The notes beneath the pieces are model-generated. The model worked only from the letters and a program-made list of their open reading frames with translations, did not search any database and had not been told where the DNA came from. DNA of 64,000 nucleotides, taken from positions 62,001 to 126,000 of the forward strand of contig NZ_JARUKY010000007.1 in NCBI RefSeq assembly GCF_029688925.1. Reading direction: 5' to 3'. A program made the translations under genes and the position numbers. How positions within the stretch are numbered: the stretch's first letter is position 1; each line of letters begins with the position of its first letter. Origin of the DNA: Evansella sp. AB-P1. Its GTDB lineage: Bacteria; Bacillota; Bacilli; Bacillales; Salisediminibacteriaceae. This document shows, piece after piece, positions 27,019 through 36,639 of this stretch.

Positions 27019-27551
27019 AGAGATTTGTATTGTTTTACTAATTCATGAAAGGCATCTTCATCTCCTCTAATTAAAGCTTGATCAATATCTTTTTCAAGAA
27101 TGTCAATCCGGTAGCTTAAAATAGATTGATCTAAAAACATTTCTGCCAATAAACTATTAATATTTGCCTCTTCCTCATTAACAGGAAGAAATGGATTTTC
27201 CTCTAGTACGGCCATATATTGAGGAATTGACTGCTTATCCTTAAAATTAAGTTGCACGTAAATATCTTCATTTCTGTTTAATCGAATATCGTGAAAAGAT
27301 TTTTCTGCATCCATTGTTACATGTTGATTTTTGTGAAATGCAAAGGGTACATTATCAACATCATTTGCTGAAATCATTAAAGCCTTAGGACAAAATTCTG
27401 CTTGCTCTACGAAATGAACTCGTTCCATTAATACGTCGTCACTCATAAGAAAATTTAATAACCAGGCACATTCTCGACGTTTAAGCTGGTATTGATCCAA
27501 AAACCATTTTAGAAAATCTCTCTTTTCCATAACTGGAACAGGATTGTTCAT
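27006..27551 (-). CDS. ypiB: YpiB family protein (UPF0302)
   Basis: A 181-residue cytoplasmic protein with the typical start MNNPVPVMEKRDFLKWFLDQ and the conserved block YQLKRRECAWLLNFLMSDD. The C-terminal part (MFLDQSILSYRIDILEKDID) forms helices of an IDEAL-like domain. Function is not known. Start ATG at 27551 follows GGGAGGGG; an in-frame ATG ten codons upstream is not used. Next to ypiF as in B. subtilis. Confidence 0.88.
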   Translation of the reverse strand: MNNPVPVMEKRDFLKWFLDQYQLKRRECAWLLNFLMSDDVLMERVHFVEQAEFCPKALMISANDVDNVPFAFHKNQHVTMDAEKSFHDIRLNRNEDIYVQLNFKDKQSIPQYMAVLEENPFLPVNEEEANINSLLAEMFLDQSILSYRIDILEKDIDQALIRGDEDAFHELVKQYKSLKAL

Positions 27552-27732
27552 AATTTTCCCCTCCCTCATTTTTTCAATCATCTTTCGAGGAAGACAGTCT
27601 AAGTTGTCACAACGACGATACTGACACTTTCATGATTTCTATTTACTTTATATATTCTCCATTCTACAAAAAAATCCTTTAAAATAAATAAAACTTTGTG
27701 ATTTTTTTGAATTAATTTACACTGATAAGAGC

Positions 27733-27955
27733 TACCCTGAAAATAGAAATGGTTCAGGAGTGGAAGGCAGCGACTCCAGTGGGATCAACACTAGTCGAAA
27801 ATCCCCTAGCACTTACCGAGTAAGTGCTAGGAAGTTGAGACCGTGCCCCACAGAAAGCTGTCACCTGTAACGGATGAACCTCCATAAAAAGTTTTTTCTT
27901 CCTCCATGGTGCAAACCTTCACTTGCATCGAGGTCTACTTTGAAAATGTTCACTA
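27733..27955 (+). repeat. Dispersed repeat (family B) copy
   Basis: Fills most of the 424-base gap before ypiB. It begins CTACCCTGAAAATAGAAATG, GGTTCAGGAGTGGAAGGCAG, CGACTCCAGTGGGATCAACA and contains a perfect hairpin CCTAGCACTTA/TAAGTGCTAGG (27805-27831). It ends CCATGGTGCAAACCTTCACT and TGCATCGAGGTCTACTTTGA. Both ends recur elsewhere in the window (6.35, 30.5, 31.19, 44.95 kb). No gene is seen in it. Confidence 0.8.
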
Positions 27956-27975
27956 ATATATCTATTCATCCTTTA

Positions 27976-29004
27976 CTACATTTTATTAATCATTCTTGGA
28001 TGAAGATACACATATTCACAATTATCTACCATCTTTGACGATAAAAAATGAATATAGGTAAGAATTTTAATAATCCGCAAATGGATAATATCTGTTGGCT
28101 TGTCATAATAATATGGATCTACATATTGTTTTATTCTAGATATAAGCTGTTTTTTTTCAATAGCTTCTCCTTTAACTAACACCATTCGAAGCATTTCTAA
28201 AAGAAAAGGCAATTGGGGTATAGCACGTCGATATAGTTTAATATATGCTCGGAGCATTCTATCCATTAATTCATTTACTGAAATTCTTTGCCCCTTCTCC
28301 CAGTTTGGTCCAATCATTAAAGCTTCACCTTCAACTATCCAACCTTGATCAAAACAAAAATCATATAGGAACGAAAAACAGTCTGGATAGGAATTGAAAT
28401 GTCTTCCATACCCAAATCTCCACTGCTCCTGTGGGGGCGATTCCTCGACAGATAATTGACTTAGTATTGTTAATAATTCTTTTTTATATATAGTTTTCAT
28501 TTTAGTTAATGACACTTTCTTCTCTTCAACAATGTCTAAAAAGGTGAAAACATCATTAACAACCTGAAAATTTCTGTCTTGTTGTTTAGGAATATAAATA
28601 AAATCTTCACACCATTCCTCATAGTTATGTTCATGAATCCATTCTTTTAATTCCAATGGTAATATCCAAAATCCACTTGTGTCTTGATAAATCCAGCCTT
28701 TTTTTCGTAGTTTTCTAATAATTTGATCAAAATCTTTTCTATCATCTTGTTTTAAGCATATTTTAAGCTCATCAGATGTAATAAATTGAATAGTAGAATG
28801 GTAACACATTTGGAGTAATAAATGCTGTTCAGTGTTAAGTAAACTTGTCCATTCCTCCTTAAGTCGTACTTTATTTAACAAAACTTTCGTTAACTGTTCC
28901 GTTAGCTCCTGCCTAGATCGAGAATTACAAGATATATGTAATTCATTTACTCGATCCACTAGCTCTTTTTGAGGTTGATTTAAGAGTACTTGAACGAGTT
29001 TCAT
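27976..29004 (-). CDS. Hypothetical protein with winged-helix-like N-terminal region
   Basis: A 342-residue soluble protein that I do not recognise with certainty. The N-terminal 130 residues (LVQVLLNQPQKELVDRVNEL ... RQELTEQLTKVLL ... LNTEQHLLLQMCYHSTIQFI ... IIRKLRKKGWIYQDTSGFW) look like a small helical domain followed by a winged helix. They are reminiscent of the N-terminal region of XPB-type helicases, but no helicase motifs are present. The rest is rich in aromatic and basic residues. Start ATG at 29004 has GGGAGA upstream. It follows ypiA and may share its transcript. Confidence 0.7.
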   Translation of the reverse strand: MKLVQVLLNQPQKELVDRVNELHISCNSRSRQELTEQLTKVLLNKVRLKEEWTSLLNTEQHLLLQMCYHSTIQFITSDELKICLKQDDRKDFDQIIRKLRKKGWIYQDTSGFWILPLELKEWIHEHNYEEWCEDFIYIPKQQDRNFQVVNDVFTFLDIVEEKKVSLTKMKTIYKKELLTILSQLSVEESPPQEQWRFGYGRHFNSYPDCFSFLYDFCFDQGWIVEGEALMIGPNWEKGQRISVNELMDRMLRAYIKLYRRAIPQLPFLLEMLRMVLVKGEAIEKKQLISRIKQYVDPYYYDKPTDIIHLRIIKILTYIHFLSSKMVDNCEYVYLHPRMINKM

Positions 29005-29072
29005 TCTCCCAACACCTCTTTCCACATTTTAATACTAGTATTGGATAAGAGGTGCTTTTCTATGAGTTTTAT

Positions 29073-30350
29073 TTAAAAACCCACGTCCGTATTTAATTCA
29101 TGTATTCTTTCTTCAATATCTACTCGGTCTGGATTCATGGAGATTAATTTTTTTAATAGATTTATACCCTTTTCTTTTTCTCCTCCTTCTAGAAAAGCAT
29201 TTGCAGCTTCTTCAATTAATTTTTCGTCATCAGTTATTTCGTGTAGTGCAGCATCGTAAGCTTTCATTGCACCATGCAAATCATCCTCTTCATACAGTGC
29301 TTTTGCTTTGTACCTTTCAAAAATAGGGTCGTATTCTCCAAAGTCTTCAAGAAAAGACAGTAGTTCAAGGGCTTCTTCATAATCCTCCCGTTGTTGAAAA
29401 TACATTAATAGCTCTTTTACAGCTGTCATATTACTTGGGTTGATTGCTATAACCTTTTGCAAATAGTCCTTTCCTAATTCCATGTTTCCAGTAGTAAACT
29501 GGGTAGTTGCCATTTCTAAATACAGCTCTTCATTGAATTCATCATTCTTTATACCCTCATTTAATACATTTAATGCTTCTTCATAACGATTTAAAGAACG
29601 AAGTGCTCTACCAAGATAGGGATATAGTGTTGTATAACTTGGATCTAAGTTCTTTAATTTCAAAAATTGTTTAACTGCTGTTTCAAAATCCTCAACTTGT
29701 AAAGCAGTATATCCATACCCAAAAAGACTGTTAATGTCTTCTTTAACATCTAATCCTTTTTTATAATAATCCAAAGCTTCTTCAAATTCTCCTGTCGTAC
29801 TGAATGCTTCTGCAATACGAAGGTAGGGATTTATTGCCTCATTATGTACTAGATCACCTTGATGTATTACTTTTTTAAAGTATGGTATGGATTGTAAATA
29901 ATCTCCTCTAGATAAATAAAATTCTCCTAAGCCAAATTGCAAAAGAGGTTCATCAGGGGTAAGCTTTATTGCATTTAAAAGCTTTTGTTCAGCTACCTCA
30001 TCTAACCCTTGACTTTGATAAATATCTGCTAAAAGAAGTTGTGCTTGAACAAAGGCGTCATCTTCCTCTTTTATTTCAGTTAACATATCAATAGCCTCTT
30101 CTTCTTTTCCTAGTTCACTGTAGCATTCTGCTGCAAAAGCAAACAATTCTCCATGATCAGGGTATTGAAACATTAGCTCTTCTAATATTGCTAATGCACG
30201 ATCAATAAGCCCGAGTTCATAATATATTTCAGAAATAGTACGTTTATCTTCATCATTTCCAATCTTACTAACACTTTCTAGTATATCTAAACCAGCAGAA
30301 TGATTACCATTTTCTATAAGTTGAATCGCTTCTTCTAATCGATTGTTCAC
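29073..30350 (-). CDS. ypiA: TPR-repeat protein YpiA
   Basis: A 425-residue acidic protein made almost wholly of tetratricopeptide units (ISEIYYELGLIDRALAILEE, LFAFAAECYSELGKEEEAID, TLYPYLGRALRSLNRYEEAL and others). Position upstream of ypiB/ypiF and length match B. subtilis YpiA (about 423 residues). The GTG at 30350 is preferred to the ATG three codons earlier because AAAGGATG sits six bases before the GTG, and this matches the B. subtilis start. Function unknown, presumably protein binding. Confidence 0.85.
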   Translation of the reverse strand: MNNRLEEAIQLIENGNHSAGLDILESVSKIGNDEDKRTISEIYYELGLIDRALAILEELMFQYPDHGELFAFAAECYSELGKEEEAIDMLTEIKEEDDAFVQAQLLLADIYQSQGLDEVAEQKLLNAIKLTPDEPLLQFGLGEFYLSRGDYLQSIPYFKKVIHQGDLVHNEAINPYLRIAEAFSTTGEFEEALDYYKKGLDVKEDINSLFGYGYTALQVEDFETAVKQFLKLKNLDPSYTTLYPYLGRALRSLNRYEEALNVLNEGIKNDEFNEELYLEMATTQFTTGNMELGKDYLQKVIAINPSNMTAVKELLMYFQQREDYEEALELLSFLEDFGEYDPIFERYKAKALYEEDDLHGAMKAYDAALHEITDDEKLIEEAANAFLEGGEKEKGINLLKKLISMNPDRVDIEERIHELNTDVGF

Positions 30351-30499
30351 TTCACTCATCCTTTACATGTTTTCAATTTCCCTCTATTTTAACAGAAAGA
30401 GATTCATTGACTCCAATATTATGAAAAACAGAAGTCATGAACAGAAACCACTATCACAACCACATGGAGAAAGTTTGAAGACTTTTATTAAGATTTAGG

Positions 30500-31240
30500 T
30501 AACATTTCAGTGGTTGGAAATCGGTGACTCCATTGGGGAAATATCACCCTTTGCTTGAACGGGGCGGCCTTCCCCCGTGCCTGCAAACCTCTTTTTCACT
30601 CTTTACAGGAACAGGGCGGCCTTCCTCTGTGCCTGCAAACCTCTTTTTCACTCTTTGCAGGAACAGTAGCGCCTTCCCCCGTGCCTACAAACTTCTTTTT
30701 CACTCTTTACAGGAACAGGGCGGCCTTCCTCCGTGCCTGCAAACCTCTTTTTCACTCTTTGCAGGAACGGTAGCGCCTTCCCCTGTGCCTACAAACCTCT
30801 TTTTCACTCTTTACAGGAACAGGGCGGCCTTCCCCCGTGCCTACAAACTTCTTTTTCACTCTTTGCAGGAACGGGGTGGCCTTCCCCTGTGCCTACAAAC
30901 CTCTTTTTCACTCTTTGCTGGAACGGGGCTGCCTTCCTCCGTGCCTACAAACTTCTTTTTCACTCTTTGCAGGAACGGTAGCGCCTTCCCCCGTGCCTAC
31001 AAACTTCTTTTTCACTCTTTACAGGAACAGGGCGGCCTTCCTCCGTGCCTGCAAACCTCTTTTTCACTCTTTACAGGAACAGGGCGGCCTTCCCCCGTGC
31101 CTACAAACTTCTTTTTCACTCTTTACAGGAACAGTAGCGCCTTCCTCCGCGCCTACAAACTTTTTCACCCGGAACAGTAGCGCCTTCCCCCATGGTGCAA
31201 ATATCCACTTGCATGGGAGGTCTATCCTGAAAGTAGTCCA
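30500..31240 (+). repeat. Dispersed repeat (family B) copy hosting a tandem array
   Basis: The left flank (TTCAGTGGTTGGAAATCGGT, GACTCCATTGGGGAA) and the right flank (CCCATGGTGCAAATATCCAC, TTGCATGGGAGGTCTATCCT, GAAAGTAG) match the two ends of the family copy at 27.7 kb. Between them lies the 52-bp array. The 950-base gap between ypiA and the next gene holds no credible gene. Confidence 0.75.
30556..31196 (+). repeat. 52-bp tandem repeat array, 11 full units plus a shortened and a partial one
   Basis: Units begin at 30556, 30608, 30660, 30712, 30764, 30816, 30868, 30920, 30972, 31024, 31076 and 31128, each exactly 52 bases apart. The unit from 31128 has lost 9 bases, and a partial one starts at 31171. 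The unit reads GGAACAGGGCGGCCTTCCCC, CGTGCCTACAAACTTCTTTT, TCACTCTTTACA. Variants alternate at a few sites: AGGGCGGCC or AGTAGCGCC, CTACAAACTT or CTGCAAACCT, TTTACA or TTTGCA. Because 52 is not a multiple of 3, all three frames stay open and give spurious repeat proteins. There are no unique spacers, so it is not CRISPR. Confidence 0.95.
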
Positions 31241-31300
31241 AAAAGGACGATTGACTTGTCATCAATTGCCCTTAATAAAACTTGTACTCATTCTATGGTT

Positions 31301-32206
31301 TTAAATTAATTCCTTATTATCTTCGTACCGGTTAATATCTTCAATAGGTAAAAATTTCTCTGGAATCACTGTAGTTAACTCTTGTCCTTGTATAGCATCT
31401 ATGTCCCACTTCGTTCCAGCTTTAATCACTTGCCCCTTTAACACAATCACATCAGGAAAATTCAAAGGTTGTACTGGATGATTTACGAGACTATACATAA
31501 GATAATCTGCATCACTTCCATTCATTAACGTGCTTTTTCTAGGATAAAGTCCAATCCTTTTCGCTAAAAAGATAGAAACTTCTTGTCCACCTGGAGGAAA
31601 TCCTATAAAAGAATTTAACCGTTGGTTCTCTACTATTTTTTTCCATGATTCAATAATGTGATCTCTCTCCTGCTCTTTTAAATTCATATTTGGTTCACAT
31701 ATGAGTAAGGTCCTTCTAGGGAACATTGCCCCTACAATATTTTTCCAATGAGTAGTTTCAAGTTCATCCACTTTATCAACTGTAAAAAAAACAATAGGAA
31801 TGGATTCATTCTTAATTTTCCGGGCAAGGTTGTCTGAAAACCTTCTTATAGGAATTCGTACTGCATGAATATAATCTATTGGGCAATAACATAACTGATG
31901 TCTACTATTCGAAAGCTTTTCATCAAATTCACTTTCGTAATATAAATCAATGAGCTGTATAAAACTAGTAAATCCAAAAAGAAGAAGGCGCTTTATATAG
32001 GAAAGTCCATTTCCTTGACTAAATGCTTTAGCCACTTGATTATCCATTGTTATTTTTCCAGGTACAATATTAAAACCGTCTCCAGCTAAATGAAAAATTC
32101 CCGAACGTTCAGTTGGTAATTCAGAATAACGAATTCTTCCATCATCAATCCAAACAATTCTATTTTCACCAGTCTCTTTATCATGTACATTCATATTGTA
32201 TTTCAT
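31301..32206 (-). CDS. Degenerate amidohydrolase-like protein of unknown function
   Basis: A 301-residue soluble protein not recognised as a named family. Its ends recall the composite beta-sandwich of amidohydrolases: N-terminal WIDDGRI ... GIFHLAGDGFNIVPGKITMD and C-terminal DADYLMYSL ... PDVIVLKGQVIKAGTKWD. At the position of the PGxIDxHxH metal motif it has PGKITMDNQ (residues 49-57), so no HxH remains, and no other metal His cluster is seen. If related, it is a non-catalytic member. It lies just after aroA, with its ribosome site inside a terminator-like hairpin. Confidence 0.65.
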   Translation of the reverse strand: MKYNMNVHDKETGENRIVWIDDGRIRYSELPTERSGIFHLAGDGFNIVPGKITMDNQVAKAFSQGNGLSYIKRLLLFGFTSFIQLIDLYYESEFDEKLSNSRHQLCYCPIDYIHAVRIPIRRFSDNLARKIKNESIPIVFFTVDKVDELETTHWKNIVGAMFPRRTLLICEPNMNLKEQERDHIIESWKKIVENQRLNSFIGFPPGGQEVSIFLAKRIGLYPRKSTLMNGSDADYLMYSLVNHPVQPLNFPDVIVLKGQVIKAGTKWDIDAIQGQELTTVIPEKFLPIEDINRYEDNKELI

Positions 32207-32210
32207 AAAA

Positions 32211-32251
32211 ATCCCCCTCCCCTGTATTGCAAGTTATGAGGGGAGAGGGAT
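32211..32251 (-). terminator. Terminator-like hairpin after aroA that contains the next gene's ribosome site
   Basis: Minus strand ATCCCTCTCCCCT pairs over 13 bases (one G-U) with AGGGGAGGGGGAT, loop 15 bases, followed by TTTT and then the ATG of the 301-residue gene at 32206. The 3' arm is also the only Shine-Dalgarno sequence for that gene. Confidence 0.85.
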
Positions 32252-32258
32252 AATTATG

Positions 32259-33551
32259 TTAGTTGTTCTGTAACTTGTTTAAATCTTCGAAAAAATTAGG
32301 ATATGACACTGCAATTGCGTCAGTATTGAGCACCGATATACTTTCTTCTGCAATTAAACCGCATAATACCATTGCCATTCCAATGCGATGATCTCCATAG
32401 CTTTCTGTTGTACCACCCTTTAACGGAGTAGGACCTACAATTTTCATGCCATCTTCTGTAGCTTCAATATCGGCACCTAAGGCTTTCAATTGGTTTACCA
32501 TCGTATCAATTCGATTAGTTTCTTTTACCTTTAATTCTTCTGCATCCTTAATTATTGTAACACCTTCAGCTTGAGTAGCTAAAACAGCTATCGCAGGTAT
32601 TTCATCTATTAAGCGAGGAATGATAGCTCCACCTATAGTTATTCCTTTTAATGCAGATGTTTGTACTTTTATATTGGCAACAGGCTCTTCTCCAAATTGA
32701 GTCTCCTCAGTTATGGTCATCTTTGCACCCATTTCAGTTAAAACATCTAAAATCCCAGTACGTGTAGGGTTAACTCCTACATTTTTCAACACTATTTCAC
32801 TATTAGGTACAATTGCCCCTGCAACAAGCATAAAGGCTGCAGATGATATATCTCCAGGAACTGTTATCGTAGTTCCATGTAGCGTTTGTCCTCCATAAAC
32901 GGATACAGATTCGTTCTTTACCTGCACCTCTACGCCAAAGGTTTTAAGCATGCGTTCTGTATGATCTCTTGAACGATATGGTTCCGTAACAGTTGTTGTC
33001 CCCTTTGCATTTAAGCCTGCTAACAATATAGATGATTTTACTTGTGCACTTGCTATAGGAGAAACATAATGAATTCCTGTTAAATTGCCACCACGAATAT
33101 GAAGAGGTGTATATTGCCCATGCTCTCTTCCATCAATGGTTGCATTCATCATCTTTAGTGGACCAGTGACTCTTGACATTGGTCGCTTTGCAATGGAATC
33201 GTCTCCAACGAGGACACTAGATATTGGGAGGCTAGCTAAAATTCCAGATAATAAACGGATTGTCGTTCCTGAATTACCAACATCTAATATTCGTGCTGGT
33301 TCATAAAGACCTGCAACACCTTTTCCTTCAACTATAACCTTGTCTCCATTTTCCTCAATGTTGACACCTAACTGTTTCATACAGTTAATTGTGCTTAAAC
33401 AATCCTCACCAGGTAAAAAGCCAGTAATGTTTGTTACTCCTTCAGCAATAGACGCAAACAACACAGCCCTATGGGAGATTGACTTATCCCCTGGTACAGT
33501 TATCATTCCATTTAAACCATTTAATGCTTTGTTAATATTGTGTGATCTCAT
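32259..33551 (-). CDS. aroA: 3-phosphoshikimate 1-carboxyvinyltransferase (EPSP synthase)
   Basis: Sixth step of the shikimate pathway, joining PEP and shikimate-3-phosphate; known as aroE in B. subtilis. The 430-residue protein has [60 protein letters not shown], and KETNRIDTM / [12 protein letters not shown]. It is the last gene of the aromatic supraoperon, 11 bases after tyrA. Confidence 0.96.
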   Translation of the reverse strand: MRSHNINKALNGLNGMITVPGDKSISHRAVLFASIAEGVTNITGFLPGEDCLSTINCMKQLGVNIEENGDKVIVEGKGVAGLYEPARILDVGNSGTTIRLLSGILASLPISSVLVGDDSIAKRPMSRVTGPLKMMNATIDGREHGQYTPLHIRGGNLTGIHYVSPIASAQVKSSILLAGLNAKGTTTVTEPYRSRDHTERMLKTFGVEVQVKNESVSVYGGQTLHGTTITVPGDISSAAFMLVAGAIVPNSEIVLKNVGVNPTRTGILDVLTEMGAKMTITEETQFGEEPVANIKVQTSALKGITIGGAIIPRLIDEIPAIAVLATQAEGVTIIKDAEELKVKETNRIDTMVNQLKALGADIEATEDGMKIVGPTPLKGGTTESYGDHRIGMAMVLCGLIAEESISVLNTDAIAVSYPNFFEDLNKLQNN

Positions 33552-33562
33552 TTCCTCAACTC

Positions 33563-34666
33563 CTAAGGTGTATCATATGTCTCATACATATTTTCCTTTA
33601 ACACTTCTTTTGCCGTTAATAAATCCTCGTTAGATCGGAAGCTAAGTCGTAAGGCACCCATGATATCTTCCCTTGCTTCTATAATTCTAAGATTGACAAT
33701 ACTAATATTTTCCTCAGCTAAAATTCCAGTAACATCGGAAATAACACCTGGGTGGTCAGGGATATCAACATAAAGGTCATTAAATGGCAATAAGGCACCT
33801 TTTTCACCAACCGGCAATTGATCTCTTAATTCTTTTGCATCTGCAAAAAAGGAATAGATAGCATCACCATCTTCGAGCTCGATAATTTCCTTTATTCTGT
33901 TCATTTCATCGTTCCAATCCTCTAGCATTTCTAGCAAGATCGTTTTATTTTGTAATAAAATGTCTCGCCACATGGACGGAGAAGCAGATGCAATACGGGT
34001 AATATCTCTAAACCCTCCTGCTGCTAACTGCGAAACAATAGGGTGCTTCTTCCCCATTTTTCCTGTTTGGTGGACAAGAGAGGACGCAATTATATGTGGT
34101 AAATGGCTAATCATTCCAGTAAACCTATCGTGTTCAATTGGATCTAATTCTATAAATTTCGCACCAGTACCTCGCAACCAATTTTGAAGTTGAATTATTT
34201 TAGAAGCAGGTGTAGGTTTTATTGGTGTTAATATGTAAAAAGCATTTTCAAATAAACGTTCATTAGAAGCCGTAATGCCTGATTTATGTGAACCTGCCAT
34301 AGGATGTCCACCGATAAAATGAACTTCTTTCTTTGCAAGCTCTGCTCCTTTTCTAACAATTCCCTCTTTCGTGCTTCCCACATCTGTAATAATACAATTT
34401 TTCTTAAACGTAAGGGCTAGAAATTCATCTAGTATAGTGATTGCACTTTGAACTGGTGTTGCTAAAATAATTAAATCTGCTTTAGCAGCCTCTTCTTTAT
34501 AATTTTCCGTAATTGTATCAATAAATTGTAGGGTTAATGCTAGTTTACCTGCTTCCTTATCTACATCAAATCCAATGATTTCACAATCTGGATGTTCCTT
34601 TTTTATAGTTAAGGCGAGAGATCCACCTATTAACCCTAACCCGATTAATAGTACACGCTTCCTCAC
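33563..34666 (-). CDS. tyrA: Prephenate dehydrogenase with ACT domain
   Basis: Oxidises prephenate to 4-hydroxyphenylpyruvate for tyrosine. The 367 residues have the NAD loop [42 protein letters not shown], and [22 protein letters not shown]-terminal ACT domain begins near residue 295 ([20 protein letters not shown]) and probably binds an aromatic amino acid for feedback control. Start is GTG behind AGGAGGT. Confidence 0.95.
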   Translation of the reverse strand: MRKRVLLIGLGLIGGSLALTIKKEHPDCEIIGFDVDKEAGKLALTLQFIDTITENYKEEAAKADLIILATPVQSAITILDEFLALTFKKNCIITDVGSTKEGIVRKGAELAKKEVHFIGGHPMAGSHKSGITASNERLFENAFYILTPIKPTPASKIIQLQNWLRGTGAKFIELDPIEHDRFTGMISHLPHIIASSLVHQTGKMGKKHPIVSQLAAGGFRDITRIASASPSMWRDILLQNKTILLEMLEDWNDEMNRIKEIIELEDGDAIYSFFADAKELRDQLPVGEKGALLPFNDLYVDIPDHPGVISDVTGILAEENISIVNLRIIEAREDIMGALRLSFRSNEDLLTAKEVLKENMYETYDTP

Positions 34667-34683
34667 GAAGGTACCTCCTGCTA

Positions 34684-35760
34684 CTAAAATTTCGATAAAA
34701 TATCAATGATTTGTTTATTTTGTTCAGCTGTACCTAAAGTAATCCTTACTGATGTAGGAAAACCTAGTGCTTCACCATTTCTCGTAATAAACCCTTTTTC
34801 TAACAGCCTCTGAAAAATTTCTCCACCAGGCTTACGAAGATCCATTAAAATGAAGTTTGCTTGAGATGGATAATAGTCGTACCCATTATCTTCACAAAAC
34901 TTTTCAAAGCGTTTCATTTCTCTACGGTTTTTCTCAAAGCAATCTTGAACAAATGCTTGGTCTCCTAACGCTTCAACTGCAGCTCTTTGTGCTAATGTAC
35001 TTGTATTAAATGGTTCTCTCCCAGGATCTACTGCTTGTATGAGCTCTTCATTTGCTATTCCATATCCAACTCGAAGTGAAGCTAATCCATAGGCTTTTGA
35101 AAATGTACGTAAAATGACCAGATTCTTATATTCTTTTAGCAACGGAATTGTATCCGGATAATCCTCTGCTGCTACGTATTCATAATAAGCTTCGTCACTA
35201 ATTACTAATACATCCTCTGGAACCTTTTTCAAAAATGAAAGAAATGCTTCTTCACCTACGTATGTGCCAGATGGATTATTAGGGTTACATACAAATACCA
35301 TTTTCGTTTTGTCGTCAATTGCTTCAAGCATTCCTTCCAAATCATGTACTCCATTCACTAAAGGAACCTCACGAACTTCTGTCCCTTCAATAACAGCATT
35401 ATGACGATACTGAGGAAAAGTTGGAGTCGCTGTAACAATATTATCTTCTCCGGTTAATATAGAACGACATAAGATTAATATAACTTCATCAGAACCATTT
35501 CCAAATAATAGCTCCGTTTCTTTAACCCCTATTTGAGCTGCAACTCTTTCTCTTAGCTGTCGCGCATATCCATCTGGATAGATAGCCAAGTCTTCTAAAG
35601 ATTTAGCAATCATTTCCTTCACTTTTGGTGAACATCCATAAGGATTCTCATTTGAAGCTAGCTTTATTACTTCTTTTAAGCCTAGCTCTCTTTTTACTTC
35701 TTCTATCGGTTTTCCTGGTTGATAAGGAACTAAGCCAACCATTGACTGTTTCACTTTCAA
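34684..35760 (-). CDS. hisC: Histidinol-phosphate / aromatic aminotransferase
   Basis: PLP-dependent class I/II aminotransferase that works in histidine synthesis and also on aromatic keto acids. The 358 residues include [55 protein letters not shown] and the PLP lysine in [17 protein letters not shown]. The start is set to a TTG with GGAGG 8 bases upstream, which matches the B. subtilis length; two upstream in-frame starts precede or overlap this ribosome site. Its place between trpA and tyrA is as in B. subtilis. Confidence 0.93.
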   Translation of the reverse strand: MKVKQSMVGLVPYQPGKPIEEVKRELGLKEVIKLASNENPYGCSPKVKEMIAKSLEDLAIYPDGYARQLRERVAAQIGVKETELLFGNGSDEVILILCRSILTGEDNIVTATPTFPQYRHNAVIEGTEVREVPLVNGVHDLEGMLEAIDDKTKMVFVCNPNNPSGTYVGEEAFLSFLKKVPEDVLVISDEAYYEYVAAEDYPDTIPLLKEYKNLVILRTFSKAYGLASLRVGYGIANEELIQAVDPGREPFNTSTLAQRAAVEALGDQAFVQDCFEKNRREMKRFEKFCEDNGYDYYPSQANFILMDLRKPGGEIFQRLLEKGFITRNGEALGFPTSVRITLGTAEQNKQIIDILSKF

Positions 35761-35838
35761 CGATAATCCCTCCATCTTCACAATAGCTACATTTTCAAAC
35801 TATTTTCTTTATTAAAAAACTACTTCCTTCTTATCCTA

Positions 35839-36636
35839 TTACGAAATGAGCTCTACGACAAATCCTTTTATCTCATTTATTGCAATTTCTTTTTGTGAAC
35901 TGTCTAAAAGTGCTCCCTTTTTCTCCCCTATGAAATTAACTAAAGCACTTCCAACGATAACCCCATCGGAAATAGAATGAAAATATTTTACATGCTCTCT
36001 TTTTGAAATTCCAAAGCCAACTAGGACAGGAACATCAGTATAGCTTTTCACATCATTAATTGATTGATCAATTTGTTTTGAAAAACTTTCTCTTGAACCA
36101 GTAACTCCTAGAGATGACACGAAATAGAGAAACCCCTCTCCCTCACGAGCTATTTTTTCCATTCTGGATTTGGAACTCAATGTAATTAAATAGATTAAAG
36201 ATTTATCATATTGTTTACATAAGCGTTGAATGGACTCACTCTCTTCAATTGGTAGGTCTGGAATTAAAATTCCATCAATCTGTGCTTCCTTCAATTTAGA
36301 GATAATTACTTCTTCTCCATAAGCTAACACTGGATTTATATACGTAAAAAGAATAACAGGTACGGTTAAGCCTCGTCGCCTAGCTTCTTTTACTCCATCG
36401 ATGGCTTTTATTATATTCATTCCCTTATCTCTTGCTCGTTCACCTGCTGCTTGAATCACTGGTCCATCTGCTAACGGGTCACTAAAAGGTACTCCCCATT
36501 CAATAGCGTCTACTCCTGCATCCTCTAGTGCTAAAGCGATATCTATCGTGACATCAATAGAAGGGTCTCCAGCCATTATATAAGGAACAAAACGATTTGA
36601 CTTATTTTTAAATTCATTCGATAATAAACGATTCAT
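35839..36636 (-). CDS. trpA: Tryptophan synthase alpha chain
   Basis: It cleaves indole-3-glycerol phosphate to indole, which is channelled to the beta chain. The 265-residue TIM barrel has YIMAGDPSIDVT, the catalytic Glu in IEWGVPFSDPLADGPVIQAA, the Asp in GILIPDLPIEE, and FGISKREHV / DGVIVGSALV for phosphate. Length is normal. It follows the trpFB fusion by 3 bases. Confidence 0.96.
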   Translation of the reverse strand: MNRLLSNEFKNKSNRFVPYIMAGDPSIDVTIDIALALEDAGVDAIEWGVPFSDPLADGPVIQAAGERARDKGMNIIKAIDGVKEARRRGLTVPVILFTYINPVLAYGEEVIISKLKEAQIDGILIPDLPIEESESIQRLCKQYDKSLIYLITLSSKSRMEKIAREGEGFLYFVSSLGVTGSRESFSKQIDQSINDVKSYTDVPVLVGFGISKREHVKYFHSISDGVIVGSALVNFIGEKKGALLDSSQKEIAINEIKGFVVELIS

Positions 36637-36639
36637 TAC

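Noticed and set aside
30556-31196. CRISPR array
   Set aside because: Units are contiguous and the whole 52 bases repeats; there are no variable spacers and no cas genes.
30524-31304. Long plus-strand open frames encoding repeated Phe/Leu/Pro-rich proteins
   Set aside because: They are translations of the 52-bp array. All three frames are open because the unit is not a multiple of 3 and lacks stops; no ribosome site and no conserved start.
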